DNA of 64,000 bases from positions 89,017 through 153,016 of the forward strand of contig CAZQTW010000005.1 of the NCBI GenBank assembly GCA_964596165.1, read 5' to 3'. This document shows, piece by piece, positions 16,524 through 25,984 of the stretch. A program made the translations under genes and the position numbers. How positions within the stretch are numbered: position 1 is the stretch's first letter; every line of letters starts with the position of its first letter. The notes under the pieces were generated by a model. It was not told where the DNA came from, made no database searches, and saw only the letters and a list, made by a program, of their open reading frames with translations. Source of the stretch: CAYUQT01 sp964596165. Lineage in GTDB: Bacteria; Planctomycetota; Phycisphaerae; UBA1845; JAFGLZ01.

Positions 16524-18989
16524 ATGGTTCTGGATGGAATCCCCGCACCCATCCTGGTCATTGACCAAACCTGCCATGCCATTATGGCCAATCGCGCGGC
16601 TCGCGCACCTCATGGTGGCGCCGATCTCGCGGCAATGGGGGTGAAGTGTTCGCAATTACCTTGCGGCCTCTCGACACCCCGCACCTGCGTTGACCATTCA
16701 TGTCCTTTGAGAGGTGTTTGGCAATCCGGCCAGATCCGCAGATTCGAGCATGTACACTACGATGTTCGGGGCGAAAGACACGTTCTGGACATAACGGCAA
16801 CCCCCCTCTTTGACGGGAACGGTTTGGTACAATACGTCGTTGAGTATGGCCAAGACATCTCCGAACGACAACGCATAGAAGAGCAACTCCGCGACGGCAA
16901 TTCCCTCATTGTCGACGCCCTCGCGCGTGAGAAGCGCATCTCGATGCAGCTTGAAGCCACTACGGAGCAGCTTCGTGCCGCCACGGACGAGGCCAAGGCG
17001 GCGGCAAGGGCAAAGGGCGAGTTTCTGGCGAACATGAGCCACGAGATTCGCACACCCATGAACGCCATTGTCGGCCTGGTTGAACTCCTTCAAAAGACCG
17101 GACTGTCGGACACTCAGCGCCGATGTGTCAATCTGATAGAACAATCCGTAGACTCCCTCTTGAGAATCTTGAACGACATACTGGACCTGTCCAAGATTGA
17201 GTCGGGTCGATTCGAGCTGGACCCGATCGATTTCAATCTGCGCGACAGTCTGGGCGACACAGTCCGCGTTCACGCCGTGCGGGCGTACGAAAAGGGTTTG
17301 GAGATCGCCGCGCACGTCCGTCCCGAGGTGCCTGACATTCTCATCGGTGATGCCATTCGTCTGCGACAGATCCTGTTGAACCTGATCGGCAACGCCGTGA
17401 AATTCACGCACCGAGGAGAAGTTGTTGTTCGAGTGGAGGAGCAGTCCCGCACCGAGAATACGAGCACTCTGCATTTCGCGGTCGCGGACACCGGAATCGG
17501 CATTCCCCCCGAGAAGTTGGGAATTGTCTTTGATGCGTTTTCGCAAGCTGATGGGTCCACCACGCGGGAGTACGGGGGAACGGGACTGGGACTGACGATC
17601 ACGAAGCGCCTCGTCGAACTCATGGGCGGTCGCATCTGGGCCGAAAGCAAACCCGGCAAGGGAAGCACGTTTCATTTCACGGCGGAGTTTCGCCTATCCA
17701 AGCGCGAACCGATGCCCAACCTCTCCCGGCCGGCGATGAACCTGAAGGGGACACGGGCACTCATCGTCGATGGCGATAGAACCACCCGATCGATACTCGA
17801 TGAAATGCTGGCCTGCGCCGGCGTCCAAGCGAGAACGGCCGCGGACGCAGAAACGGCGTTCTCGCTGGCTCTGCAAGCGAAGGCGGCGGGCGACCCATTC
17901 CCGATCATCCTGGTCGGACTGTCGGCCCGGGGAGACGACGCCCACATTCTGATGCACCGAATCCGACACAGCCCCGGTCTGGCATCCACCAAGATCCTCG
18001 TTCTTTCACCGGCGGGCGTGGAGTCGTTCTCCGATGACTCGTCGATGCTTGGCGTCGCCGCCCGCTTGTTCAAGCCCGTCAAGCAATCCGAGCTTCTGGA
18101 GGCCATCACAACGTGCCTTGGCGGGCAAGAACCGGTAAGCAATCAGGACGGTAAGCTCGAGCAACATGCGACGGATACATGCACTCTCCGTCCGCTTCGA
18201 ATCCTCGTCGCCGAGGATAATCCGGTCAACCAAGAGGTCATCGCCTCCTTGCTTGAGGCGGACGGACACTTCGTCTCGGTCGTCGGAAACGGACAGGAAG
18301 TCTTGAGGCTGATGCCACAGGACGGGCGCGACGTGTTTGACTTGATCTTCATGGACGTCCAGATGCCGGTGATGAGTGGATTGGAGGCGACGAGGGCCAT
18401 TCGTGCCATGGAGAAGGAAATCGGAGGTCACATCCCGATTGTCGCCATGACGGCGAACGCGATGAAGGGAGACCAGGAAGAGTGCCTCCGGTCCGGAATG
18501 GACGATTACCTGGCCAAACCGATCAAGAGTGTGGCGATCAGAGCCGTGCTGAAGAGATGGACACATCCCCCCTCCGAACCGAAGCGACTTTCGGCGCCGC
18601 CTGTGGAAAGCTCATCGCGGGCGCCTTCGACACAGGCTGCCCTGAGAGACGGCCACGAGAAGCCGATCGACCTTGACGCGGCGTTGGACAATCTCGGCGG
18701 CAATCGCAGAATCCTGGACAAGGTCCTGGGAAGCTTAATGGAATCCGTCCCCACCTTGTTGACGAACCTGCGGTCCGCCCTGGCCGCATCCGATCGCGAA
18801 CGACTACGGTTCCACGCTCACAGCTTGAAAGGTGCCGCCGCCAACGTCTGTGCCGAGCCGCTCAGACTGGCCGCCGAACACCTTGAAGACCTGGTCCGAC
18901 AAGGAGAACTCCACACTGCAGACGAAGCGATTCGGAAGGTCGATCATCTGTGGAATCGTCTCCGACAGCAGATAGGCCTTGAACGCTGA
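16524..18989 (+). CDS. hybrid histidine kinase: PAS, HisKA, HATPase, two receivers, Hpt
   Basis: An 821-residue cytoplasmic phosphorelay protein; no membrane segment is seen. Domains in order: a PAS domain (about 1-115) carrying four cysteines at 42, 47, 55 and 60 ('C...PC.......C....CPL'), a pattern seen in redox- or metal-linked PAS domains; HisKA with phosphorylated His173 ('MSHEIRTPMN'); HATPase with 'NAVKFT', 'ADTGIGIP' and 'GGTGLGL'; receiver 1 (about 409-530), where the phosphoacceptor Asp is replaced by Gly465 ('IILVGLS'); receiver 2 with Glu564/Asp565 and phosphoacceptor Asp611 ('FMDVQMP'); and a C-terminal Hpt with His766 ('HAHSLKGAAAN'). Receiver 1 should be a pseudo-receiver. The downstream acceptor may be the CheY-like protein encoded just before it. 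Confidence 0.92.
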   Translation: MVLDGIPAPILVIDQTCHAIMANRAARAPHGGADLAAMGVKCSQLPCGLSTPRTCVDHSCPLRGVWQSGQIRRFEHVHYDVRGERHVLDITATPLFDGNGLVQYVVEYGQDISERQRIEEQLRDGNSLIVDALAREKRISMQLEATTEQLRAATDEAKAAARAKGEFLANMSHEIRTPMNAIVGLVELLQKTGLSDTQRRCVNLIEQSVDSLLRILNDILDLSKIESGRFELDPIDFNLRDSLGDTVRVHAVRAYEKGLEIAAHVRPEVPDILIGDAIRLRQILLNLIGNAVKFTHRGEVVVRVEEQSRTENTSTLHFAVADTGIGIPPEKLGIVFDAFSQADGSTTREYGGTGLGLTITKRLVELMGGRIWAESKPGKGSTFHFTAEFRLSKREPMPNLSRPAMNLKGTRALIVDGDRTTRSILDEMLACAGVQARTAADAETAFSLALQAKAAGDPFPIILVGLSARGDDAHILMHRIRHSPGLASTKILVLSPAGVESFSDDSSMLGVAARLFKPVKQSELLEAITTCLGGQEPVSNQDGKLEQHATDTCTLRPLRILVAEDNPVNQEVIASLLEADGHFVSVVGNGQEVLRLMPQDGRDVFDLIFMDVQMPVMSGLEATRAIRAMEKEIGGHIPIVAMTANAMKGDQEECLRSGMDDYLAKPIKSVAIRAVLKRWTHPPSEPKRLSAPPVESSSRAPSTQAALRDGHEKPIDLDAALDNLGGNRRILDKVLGSLMESVPTLLTNLRSALAASDRERLRFHAHSLKGAAANVCAEPLRLAAEHLEDLVRQGELHTADEAIRKVDHLWNRLRQQIGLER

Positions 18990-19087
18990 TTCGAGAGTCC
19001 TCCGGATCGCCGCCCGGTCCGTGGCGTCTCAATCATGCAATTCGATCACGCCGAAGAAGCACATCGCATTGTGTTGCCCTCAGAAAT

Positions 19088-19101
19088 CTGTGCATGCACA
19101 G
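19088..19101. promoter_or_regulatory. 14-base perfect palindrome upstream of the aldo/keto reductase gene
   Basis: CTGTGCATGCACAG is perfectly self-complementary and lies about 110 bases before the start of the Tat-linked aldo/keto reductase gene. It may be a dimeric repressor site. No regulator gene is adjacent. Confidence 0.3.
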
Positions 19102-19213
19102 GGCTCGCCGACCGGGCCGTCCGATGGTTAGAATAGATAAGTCTTGCCTGACGGACCGCGCGGGAAGACGCGGCGCAAGAGATCTCTTGAACCACCTCAC
19201 AGGAGAAGCAGGC

Positions 19214-20227
19214 GTGCCACAGACCAGACGCGAGTTCCTGGCCTCCGCCGCATCGACCGCACTCGCCGCAGCCTCTCTTCACGCACAATCAACGCGTCCT
19301 AAGGGAAACGAACTGCCCCGTCGCGTCCTTGGTCGGACCCGAGAGTCGGTCTCAATCATAGGCCTGGGTTGCGCGTATGCAGGCAGCGGCGTCAGCGAAG
19401 CCCAAACGCGGGCCACGATCGAAGCCGCACTGGACAATGGCATACGCTATTTTGATGCGGCGCCCGAATATGAACAGGCAGAGCTGCGCCTGGGGCCGGT
19501 CGTCAAGTCCGTTCGCGACAAGGTCTTCCTCGTCACCAAGAGCTATGCTCTCGATGCAAAGGACGCCGAACGGGACCTTCAAACCGCTCTGAGGCAACTT
19601 CAGACCGATCACGTGGACCTATTTCTTCAACACGGCGTCGGCCTGAAACCGGCGGCGGCCTACAATCAGGTCCTGGCGAAGGGGGGGTCGCTCGAATTCA
19701 TGCTTGGGGCCAAGAAGGCGGGCTTGACGCGATTCATTGGGATGAGCATCCATCCGCCCTTCAGCACAGCTCTGAGATTGCTCCAAGAGTGCAGTGAATG
19801 GGACGTAATACAGCCGTTCCTTAACTATGTCACGGCCGCAAGGGAGAAGATGCTTGTCGAAGACGGGGCGGACATCCATGCGGCAAGTGATCACGAGAGA
19901 CTCTTGGAGAGGGCGCGCCAGAACAAGGCGGGCATCGTCGGCATGAAAGTTTTGGGAGGCAGTCCCGGCGTCTTGGCGGAGGACTACGACCGGGCGTTCC
20001 GATATGCCCTCAGCGTGTCCGGTGTCTCATGCATCATCATTGGCGTCGGCAAACCCGAACAAGTCCTACGGGCGGTCCGAGCGGCAAGAACGTTCCATCC
20101 GATGACGGAACAGGAGATGAACGAATCCGTCGAAAAGGGCCGGCAATTGGTCCGCGCCGGCTCCGTGGCCGTCCGGACGTTGAATCGGCACGCGCGACGG
20201 GATTCGTGGAGCACGCGCACGACTTGA
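19214..20227 (+). CDS. Tat-exported aldo/keto reductase
   Basis: A 337-residue protein starting at GTG 19214, 8 bases after AGGAG. It begins with a twin-arginine signal ('TRREFLASAAS', hydrophobic run, 'LHAQS'), so it should fold in the cytoplasm and be exported. The rest is an aldo/keto reductase barrel: 'IIGLGCAYAGSG', 'ALDNGIRYFDAAPEY' with the catalytic Asp/Tyr segment, a Lys in 'VFLVTKSY', and 'HVDLFLQHGV' with the family His. The C-terminal 'IIIGVGKPEQV' fits the cofactor-binding loop. Tat-exported members are common in planctomycetes and may act on keto-sugars, possibly with tightly bound cofactor. The substrate is unknown. It precedes two secreted beta-helix genes. Confidence 0.85.
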   Translation: MPQTRREFLASAASTALAAASLHAQSTRPKGNELPRRVLGRTRESVSIIGLGCAYAGSGVSEAQTRATIEAALDNGIRYFDAAPEYEQAELRLGPVVKSVRDKVFLVTKSYALDAKDAERDLQTALRQLQTDHVDLFLQHGVGLKPAAAYNQVLAKGGSLEFMLGAKKAGLTRFIGMSIHPPFSTALRLLQECSEWDVIQPFLNYVTAAREKMLVEDGADIHAASDHERLLERARQNKAGIVGMKVLGGSPGVLAEDYDRAFRYALSVSGVSCIIIGVGKPEQVLRAVRAARTFHPMTEQEMNESVEKGRQLVRAGSVAVRTLNRHARRDSWSTRTT

Positions 20228-20345
20228 TGCAGACGGTGCCGGGGGGGCGAAGCCAGGCCCACCCCTGCCATGGTGCCGGACCCCTGCGCATGGGACATAG
20301 ACAGATAACGTTGAGCCGCCCTTCGATTCCCCGTGGAGACGTTCC

Positions 20346-22502
20346 GTGAATTGGGCTTGCCACGTCTTCCCAGCATCACTTGCCCCTCTGTTCTGCGTCT
20401 TGACGGCAGGATGCGTAGCCAAGCACGATCGACACCGTCCGCCCGTCACGTCATCCACATGCGACTGCGCTGAAGTGTCCAAGCCCCTCGACTTCTTCGT
20501 GGCCACCTACGGGAATGACCTGGAGGCCGGTACGAAGGAACGGCCATTCGCGACGCTCGAAAGGGCACGCGACGCCATCCGCGAACTCAAGCGAGAAGGC
20601 CTATTGAACGGTCCGATCACCGTATGGATTCGAGGGGGACAGCATTTCAGGACCGAGACCTTCCAGTTGACGGCGCAAGACTCGGGCACGCCCACGGCGC
20701 CGATCATCTATCGTGCCTACCCCGGTGAAGAGGTCTGTCTGATCGGCGGGCGAGAACTGGACCCATCCTGGTGCAAACCCGTCAAAGACCCGGCGATCCT
20801 CGCCCGCGTGGGGGAGCCCTCCCACAGCAAGCTGCTCCAGGCCGACCTCGCAGCGCACGGCATCACCGATTACGGTGAAATGTCGCACGCCGGTCCCATG
20901 CTGGAGCTTTTCTGCAACGGCAGACGTCTGCCCGTGGCCCGCTGGCCCAACAAGGGCCACATGCCCGTCGGCAAGGTCCTTGTGGTCGAGAAAGACGGCA
21001 CGCGCCGTTTCGTCGACGAGAACAAGCAAGGCAAGACTTTTCAATACGCGGGTGAAAGGCCGACACGATGGGTCCGTGCAAAGGATGTGTTCCTGCACGG
21101 CTACTGGTACTTCGGTTGGATCGATCAGCACATACGGATTGACCGAATCGACACCGAAAAGAGGGAGATCACGCTCACCGACATACCCAGCGGCGGAATC
21201 AAGAAGGACCAATACTACCAAGCACTCAACCTCATTGAAGAGATCGACGAGCCGGGCGAATGGTATCTCGATCGGGACGGAGGGATGCTGTACTTTCTGC
21301 CGCCGGAGGAGTTCTCGTACCAACCGACCTTCCTATCGATGCTGACCGGACCGCTGCTGGCAATGGATGGAACGTCACATGTAACCGTTCGCGGGCTGAC
21401 ACTGCAGGTCACGCGCGGCACCGGCATCGTCATCGGCGGCGGCGAACACAATCGCCTGGCCGGGTGCGTCGTGAGGTGCATCGGTCAGGCGGGAATCGTC
21501 CTGGACCACGGAACGGACAACGGTGTCGTCGGCTGCGACATCCACGACCTGGGCATGACGGCTGTCCGGATGACGGGTGGAAACCGGTCCACACTGGAGC
21601 CGGGTCGAAATTCCGTAGTGAATAGCCACATCCATCGTTACGCACAACGCAAGAAAGTGTACGAGCCGGCGGTCAGGATCCACGGCGTCGGGCATCGCGT
21701 CGCGCACAACCTGATCCATGACGCCCCGCATCAGGCGATCGGTTACGACGGAAACGACCACGTGATCGAGTTTAATGAGATTCATGACGTTGTACTGGAA
21801 TCGAGCGACGCCGGCGTTCTGTACACAGGCTGCAACTGGACGTTTCGCGGAAACGTCGTCCGGTACAACTTCATCCATCATATTCCTCACGGGCCGGGCT
21901 TGGGCACGGTGGGCGTCTACCTGGATGATTGTGCCAGCTCGACCGAGATCTTCGGCAATGTGTTCTTCGACATGCTCACGCCCACATTCATCGGAGGCGG
22001 GCGCGACAATGTCATCGCAAACAACATCTTCATTCGGTGCGACATACCCGTCCACCTTGACAATCGCGGGCTGCGGTGGGAACACTTCCAACCCAACGGG
22101 CCGATGTACGATCAGCTCAAGGAGATCAAGCACAACCAGCCTCCCTGGAGCACGCGATACCCGGCGCTGGCGCGAATCCTCGATGAGGTTCCGCAGGCGC
22201 CGCTCGGAAATGTGCTGGTCAACAACGTGTCTTACAGAAGCACCTGGCGTGACCCTGAAGAGCACTGTCGGCGCACGTCCGAGAAGAACATCGACCGGCC
22301 TTACATGACGATTACCGACAACTACGTCACAAACGATGATCCCGGCTTTGTCGACGCCGCCCAGTGGGACTTTCGACTGCGCGACGACTCGGTCGTCTAC
22401 AATAAGATACCCGGCTTCAAGAGAATTCCCTTTGACAAGATCGGACCGTTCCGGGACGAGCTTCGCGCGACGTGGCCGGTCGTGAGGAAGCGGCCGCGAT
22501 AG
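20346..22502 (+). CDS. secreted lipoprotein with right-handed parallel beta-helix, copy 1
   Basis: A 718-residue protein from GTG 20346 (GGAG 7 bases upstream). A short hydrophobic leader ends in the lipobox-like 'LTAGC', suggesting an outer-membrane or surface lipoprotein. After 'FFVATYGNDLEAGTKERPFATLERAR' type sequence (about residues 50-75), seen in polysaccharide lyase/GH-like beta-helix proteins, comes a beta-sandwich insert. Helix rungs follow from about residue 335 ('VTVRGLTLQVTRGTGIVI', 'GVVGCDIHDLGMTAV', 'NVIANNIFIRCDIPVHL'). A conserved tail ends in 'IPGFKRIPFDKIG'. It probably binds or cleaves a polysaccharide; the catalytic residues cannot be named. The gene downstream is a clear tandem paralogue. 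Confidence 0.82.
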   Translation: MNWACHVFPASLAPLFCVLTAGCVAKHDRHRPPVTSSTCDCAEVSKPLDFFVATYGNDLEAGTKERPFATLERARDAIRELKREGLLNGPITVWIRGGQHFRTETFQLTAQDSGTPTAPIIYRAYPGEEVCLIGGRELDPSWCKPVKDPAILARVGEPSHSKLLQADLAAHGITDYGEMSHAGPMLELFCNGRRLPVARWPNKGHMPVGKVLVVEKDGTRRFVDENKQGKTFQYAGERPTRWVRAKDVFLHGYWYFGWIDQHIRIDRIDTEKREITLTDIPSGGIKKDQYYQALNLIEEIDEPGEWYLDRDGGMLYFLPPEEFSYQPTFLSMLTGPLLAMDGTSHVTVRGLTLQVTRGTGIVIGGGEHNRLAGCVVRCIGQAGIVLDHGTDNGVVGCDIHDLGMTAVRMTGGNRSTLEPGRNSVVNSHIHRYAQRKKVYEPAVRIHGVGHRVAHNLIHDAPHQAIGYDGNDHVIEFNEIHDVVLESSDAGVLYTGCNWTFRGNVVRYNFIHHIPHGPGLGTVGVYLDDCASSTEIFGNVFFDMLTPTFIGGGRDNVIANNIFIRCDIPVHLDNRGLRWEHFQPNGPMYDQLKEIKHNQPPWSTRYPALARILDEVPQAPLGNVLVNNVSYRSTWRDPEEHCRRTSEKNIDRPYMTITDNYVTNDDPGFVDAAQWDFRLRDDSVVYNKIPGFKRIPFDKIGPFRDELRATWPVVRKRPR

Positions 22503-22541
22503 TGCGGTAGTCCACACCACGTGGATGAATGGGAGTCTGCC

Positions 22542-24674
22542 ATGCGAGGCAATGCACGAACCACGGCCGCCGCGATGATCGCCCTTGCCACCGGTGGGGC
22601 TATCTCTGTCAGGGCGGCGGAGCCGAACGGCGAATTCTACGTCGCCGTTCAAGGCAATGACGCCGACGCGGGCACCATGGACAAACCGTTCGCTTCGCTG
22701 GAGCGGGCCCGCGATGCCATTCGCGAGATGAAGAAGGCCGGCCTGCTCACGGCGCCTGTGACCGTCCATATTCGCGGCGGCCTGTATCGGCGAACCCAGA
22801 CGTTCGAACTGAAACAGGAAGACGGCGGCACCGCGGCGACGCCCATTGCCTACCGCGCCTGTGACCGCGAGGAGGTCCGGCTCGTCGGCGGTCGCCCGAT
22901 CGAGGTCGGATGGTTCACACCGGTTGATGACGCATCGGTTGTCGAACGGTTGGACAAGGACGCCCGGGGCAAGTTGCTCCAGACGGACCTCAAGGCGCAT
23001 GGCATAACCGACCTCGGTGAACTGAACGGCATGGCCGGCGGACTGAAGCTGTTCCTCGGTGATAGACGGCTGCCGCTCGCCCGCTGGCCCAACGAGGGCT
23101 GGGCGCTGGGCCGACGCGGCAGGGTGACCGGTAGAGACAAGGACGGCACGCCGGAGATCGGGGACGAAGGCAAAGAATGCAGGACTCTGGCGTTTCATTT
23201 CAGCGGAAAACGACCGAACCGTTGGCATGATCTGGGCGACATGTGGTTCTGCAATTTCTTCTGGGAGGAGTACTGTTTCCACGCATGGAAAGCCGAGCAC
23301 GTCGACGTGGATCGGCAGGAGATTACGTTCGGTCACGCCCTCATCGATCGGCTGAAGGATTGGCTGAGGTTCTGCGCCGTCAACGCCATCGAGGAAATCG
23401 ACGAACCCGGAGAATGGTATCTGGACCGAAAGAGAGGCCTCCTCTATTTGCTTCCGCCCGATGGGTTCGGCAATCAGCCGCTGCTTGCCTCGACGCTTCA
23501 GGACACGATGATATCGCTTGATCAGGCGTCATTCATCACGATTCGAGGCCTGACGCTGGAGGCGATGCGAGGCTTGCCGATCATGGTCCGCGGCGGGTCG
23601 AACGTCCTTGTCGCGGGATGCACCCTCCGAAATGCCGCACGGGGTGCCGAGTTCGTCGGTGGGACAAACAACGGCATTGCCGGCTGTGACATCTACAACC
23701 TGGAGGCATCGGGCCTTCGGTTGGCGGGAGGCGACCGCAAGACGCTCACACCAGCGGGGCTCTACGCCGTCAACAATCACATCCATCATTACGGACAGTG
23801 CATTAAGGAGTGGCAACCGGGAGTGAAGGTTCAGGGCGTGGGCAATCGCGTCGCGCACTGCAAGATTCACCACGCGCCGGCTTACGCGATCTCATTCGAC
23901 GGCAACGACCATGTTTTCGAACTCAACGAGATGCACGATGTGGACCTGGAAATGAGCGATGTGGGCGTCATTGGAACGGGAACCGATTGGACTTTCCGCG
24001 GCAACGTCATTCGCCACAACTTCATCCACCACATCCCCGAGCGGCCGTATCCGGGTGTGGTGGCCGTCTACATGGACAACGGTGCCAGTTCGGCCGACAT
24101 CATCGGCAACGTGTTCTACAAGCTGACCGACGGTGTTCTCATTGGTGGCGGGCGTGACAACCTGATCGAGAACAATGTCTTCATTGAGTGCCGGACGCCG
24201 GTGAAGATGGACAACCGCGGTCTGCGCTGGCAGACCCGCTGGGGCCACTTCAAGCCGGGCGGCCCGATGTACAAGCCGCTCCACGAGTTCAGACACGACC
24301 AACCGCCGTGGAGCACGAAGTACCCCAAACTGGCGAGGATTCTGAATGAGAACCCCCAGGCACCGTTGGGCAACACGCTGGAGCGGAACGTCTCGGTTCG
24401 AAGCGGGTGGCGAGACCCCGAGGCCGAATGCCGCAAGACGTTCACAGTGCATATCGACAGGCCCTACATGACCGTCAAGGACAACTACGTAACCGATGAA
24501 GATCCCGGTTTCGCGGATATGGCCGGAATGGATTTCCGACTACGCGGCGACTCGATCGTCTATCGGAAGATCCCCGGCTTCAAGAAGATCCCCTTCGATA
24601 AGATTGGTCTCTACCCCGACGAGTATCGGAAGGCGTTTGTGCCAAGGGCTCTTCAAGGCGACCCGCGAGGGTAG
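22542..24674 (+). CDS. secreted right-handed parallel beta-helix protein, copy 2
   Basis: A 710-residue paralogue of the preceding gene, colinear along its full length: the same 'KPFASLERARDAIREMKKAG' start, the same 'EIDEPGEWYLDR' segment, matching rungs ('GIAGCDIYNLEASGLRL', 'NLIENNVFIECRTPVKM') and the same tail 'IPGFKKIPFDKIG'. The ATG at 22542 has GGGAG 6 bases upstream. It carries an ordinary Sec signal peptide ending near 'SVRAAEP' and lacks the lipobox Cys of copy 1, so the two may be released and anchored forms. The spacing of 39 bases suggests one transcript. Likely role: polysaccharide binding or cleavage outside the cell; the exact activity is unknown. Confidence 0.82.
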   Translation: MRGNARTTAAAMIALATGGAISVRAAEPNGEFYVAVQGNDADAGTMDKPFASLERARDAIREMKKAGLLTAPVTVHIRGGLYRRTQTFELKQEDGGTAATPIAYRACDREEVRLVGGRPIEVGWFTPVDDASVVERLDKDARGKLLQTDLKAHGITDLGELNGMAGGLKLFLGDRRLPLARWPNEGWALGRRGRVTGRDKDGTPEIGDEGKECRTLAFHFSGKRPNRWHDLGDMWFCNFFWEEYCFHAWKAEHVDVDRQEITFGHALIDRLKDWLRFCAVNAIEEIDEPGEWYLDRKRGLLYLLPPDGFGNQPLLASTLQDTMISLDQASFITIRGLTLEAMRGLPIMVRGGSNVLVAGCTLRNAARGAEFVGGTNNGIAGCDIYNLEASGLRLAGGDRKTLTPAGLYAVNNHIHHYGQCIKEWQPGVKVQGVGNRVAHCKIHHAPAYAISFDGNDHVFELNEMHDVDLEMSDVGVIGTGTDWTFRGNVIRHNFIHHIPERPYPGVVAVYMDNGASSADIIGNVFYKLTDGVLIGGGRDNLIENNVFIECRTPVKMDNRGLRWQTRWGHFKPGGPMYKPLHEFRHDQPPWSTKYPKLARILNENPQAPLGNTLERNVSVRSGWRDPEAECRKTFTVHIDRPYMTVKDNYVTDEDPGFADMAGMDFRLRGDSIVYRKIPGFKKIPFDKIGLYPDEYRKAFVPRALQGDPRG

Positions 24675-24839
24675 CTGGAAGCCGCACGTTGGCCCCATAG
24701 ACCGAGCCGTGCCCCGGACTCCCGGAGGCCAGAGTGCGGCCCACCGAAGAAGCTCTCTTGTTCGGGCCCCCGGGTCCGGAATCCGACGGAACGGTCTTGA
24801 ATGGGAACCTGCCCTTGAGTCAATGATGAAGACGTTCCG

Positions 24840-25940
24840 GTGGACATCGCAGTGAACCTCACCGGCCAATTTGTGAACTTCGCCCCAGTGGGTCGCGTGG
24901 GCAATGAGTTCGTGGGAACGGCGGAGTGTGGAGACAACAGCCGCAACGCCACTCCGATCATCCTGGATGCCGGCGCGTCGTTCGAGTTCTACAACGACCC
25001 GCTGCCGACCGACCCGAACAACTTCCAGTGGTACGAGGACTACGGGCTGCTGACGGAACACCGCTGGGGGACCGGCAAGTTCGTGATGATCCCGCCCCAT
25101 GCACTGACATTCGGCGTACACCATATAACGCTCCTCCTGAGGGACAGCCACGGGGTGACGGATGTGCACCGGTTCAACGTCGAGGTGGTGGACACCGTGG
25201 CACCCGACTTGACCGTCCCCAACGATGTGATCAGATTCCAGGCGACGGGCGAAACGCTCCCCCTCTCTGTGAGCATCGGAGAGGCGAGTGCAAACGATGT
25301 GTGCTGCGGCCAGGTACTGGTCACCAACGACGCGCCGGCAAGGTCGCTGTTCGGGGCCGGCGAAACGCTCGTCACGTGGCAGGCGGATGACGGCCGTGGT
25401 AACCTCACAACCAAGGTGCAAAGGGTCTACGTGGTCGCACACCCCGATGGGTCCGTCATCGCCAAGGCATCCGATGCCGCGCAGTGGCTGAACGGGTTGG
25501 TCGCACAGGAACAAGCGTCCCTGACGGCGCGGATCGCCGAGCCAAGCTGCGTGCTTGACTTGGGACGTCTTATCGCGTTGGCCAACCAACTGGCTGACAC
25601 GCTGGGCGCGATGGGTGTTCCCAACAACCAGACGGGAGCCCGCGACAGCATCGTCCAGAGGCTGCGATCTTCCGCGACGGCCTTGACCGAGGCTGACGTT
25701 CTGATGATGCAATCCAACGGGAACGAAACACAGAGGGCGGCATTACGTCAGGAGGCCCTGGGAAAGCTCCGTAGCGCCTCCGGATCGCTGAATGAGATCG
25801 CCGCCATGTCGGACCCCGGTCCCGGGAGGCTGGCGCCAACCTGCAGCCTCTTCCCGACGGGCGTCATGATGTGTCTGGTGATGTGCGTGATGGTCGCACG
25901 GCAGCTCGCGCGAAAGGTGGGCGAATCGCCTAGGATATAG
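24840..25940 (+). CDS. HYR/cadherin-like surface protein, 5' end probably damaged
   Basis: The 366-codon frame begins at GTG 24840 without a ribosome site or signal peptide. It contains an immunoglobulin-like PKD/HYR repeat ('VVDTVAPDLTVPNDVIRF', 'LVTWQADDGRGN') and an alpha-helical segment. It ends in a Cys, a hydrophobic helix and basic residues ('CSLFPTGVMMCLVMCVMVAR'), like a C-terminal anchor or sorting tail. Protein-like sequence continues upstream in two frames: '...DGTVLNGNLPLS' in frame 2 up to 24821 and 'VNDEDVP' in the present frame from 24819. That is what a single-base frameshift near 24819 would give. No start with a signal peptide exists further up, so this is probably a truncated remnant of a larger exported protein. 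Confidence 0.55.
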   Translation: MDIAVNLTGQFVNFAPVGRVGNEFVGTAECGDNSRNATPIILDAGASFEFYNDPLPTDPNNFQWYEDYGLLTEHRWGTGKFVMIPPHALTFGVHHITLLLRDSHGVTDVHRFNVEVVDTVAPDLTVPNDVIRFQATGETLPLSVSIGEASANDVCCGQVLVTNDAPARSLFGAGETLVTWQADDGRGNLTTKVQRVYVVAHPDGSVIAKASDAAQWLNGLVAQEQASLTARIAEPSCVLDLGRLIALANQLADTLGAMGVPNNQTGARDSIVQRLRSSATALTEADVLMMQSNGNETQRAALRQEALGKLRSASGSLNEIAAMSDPGPGRLAPTCSLFPTGVMMCLVMCVMVARQLARKVGESPRI

Positions 25941-25984
25941 TCGACGGGGAACTTCATGTCTCTTGTGTATGGGAGGAACAGATC

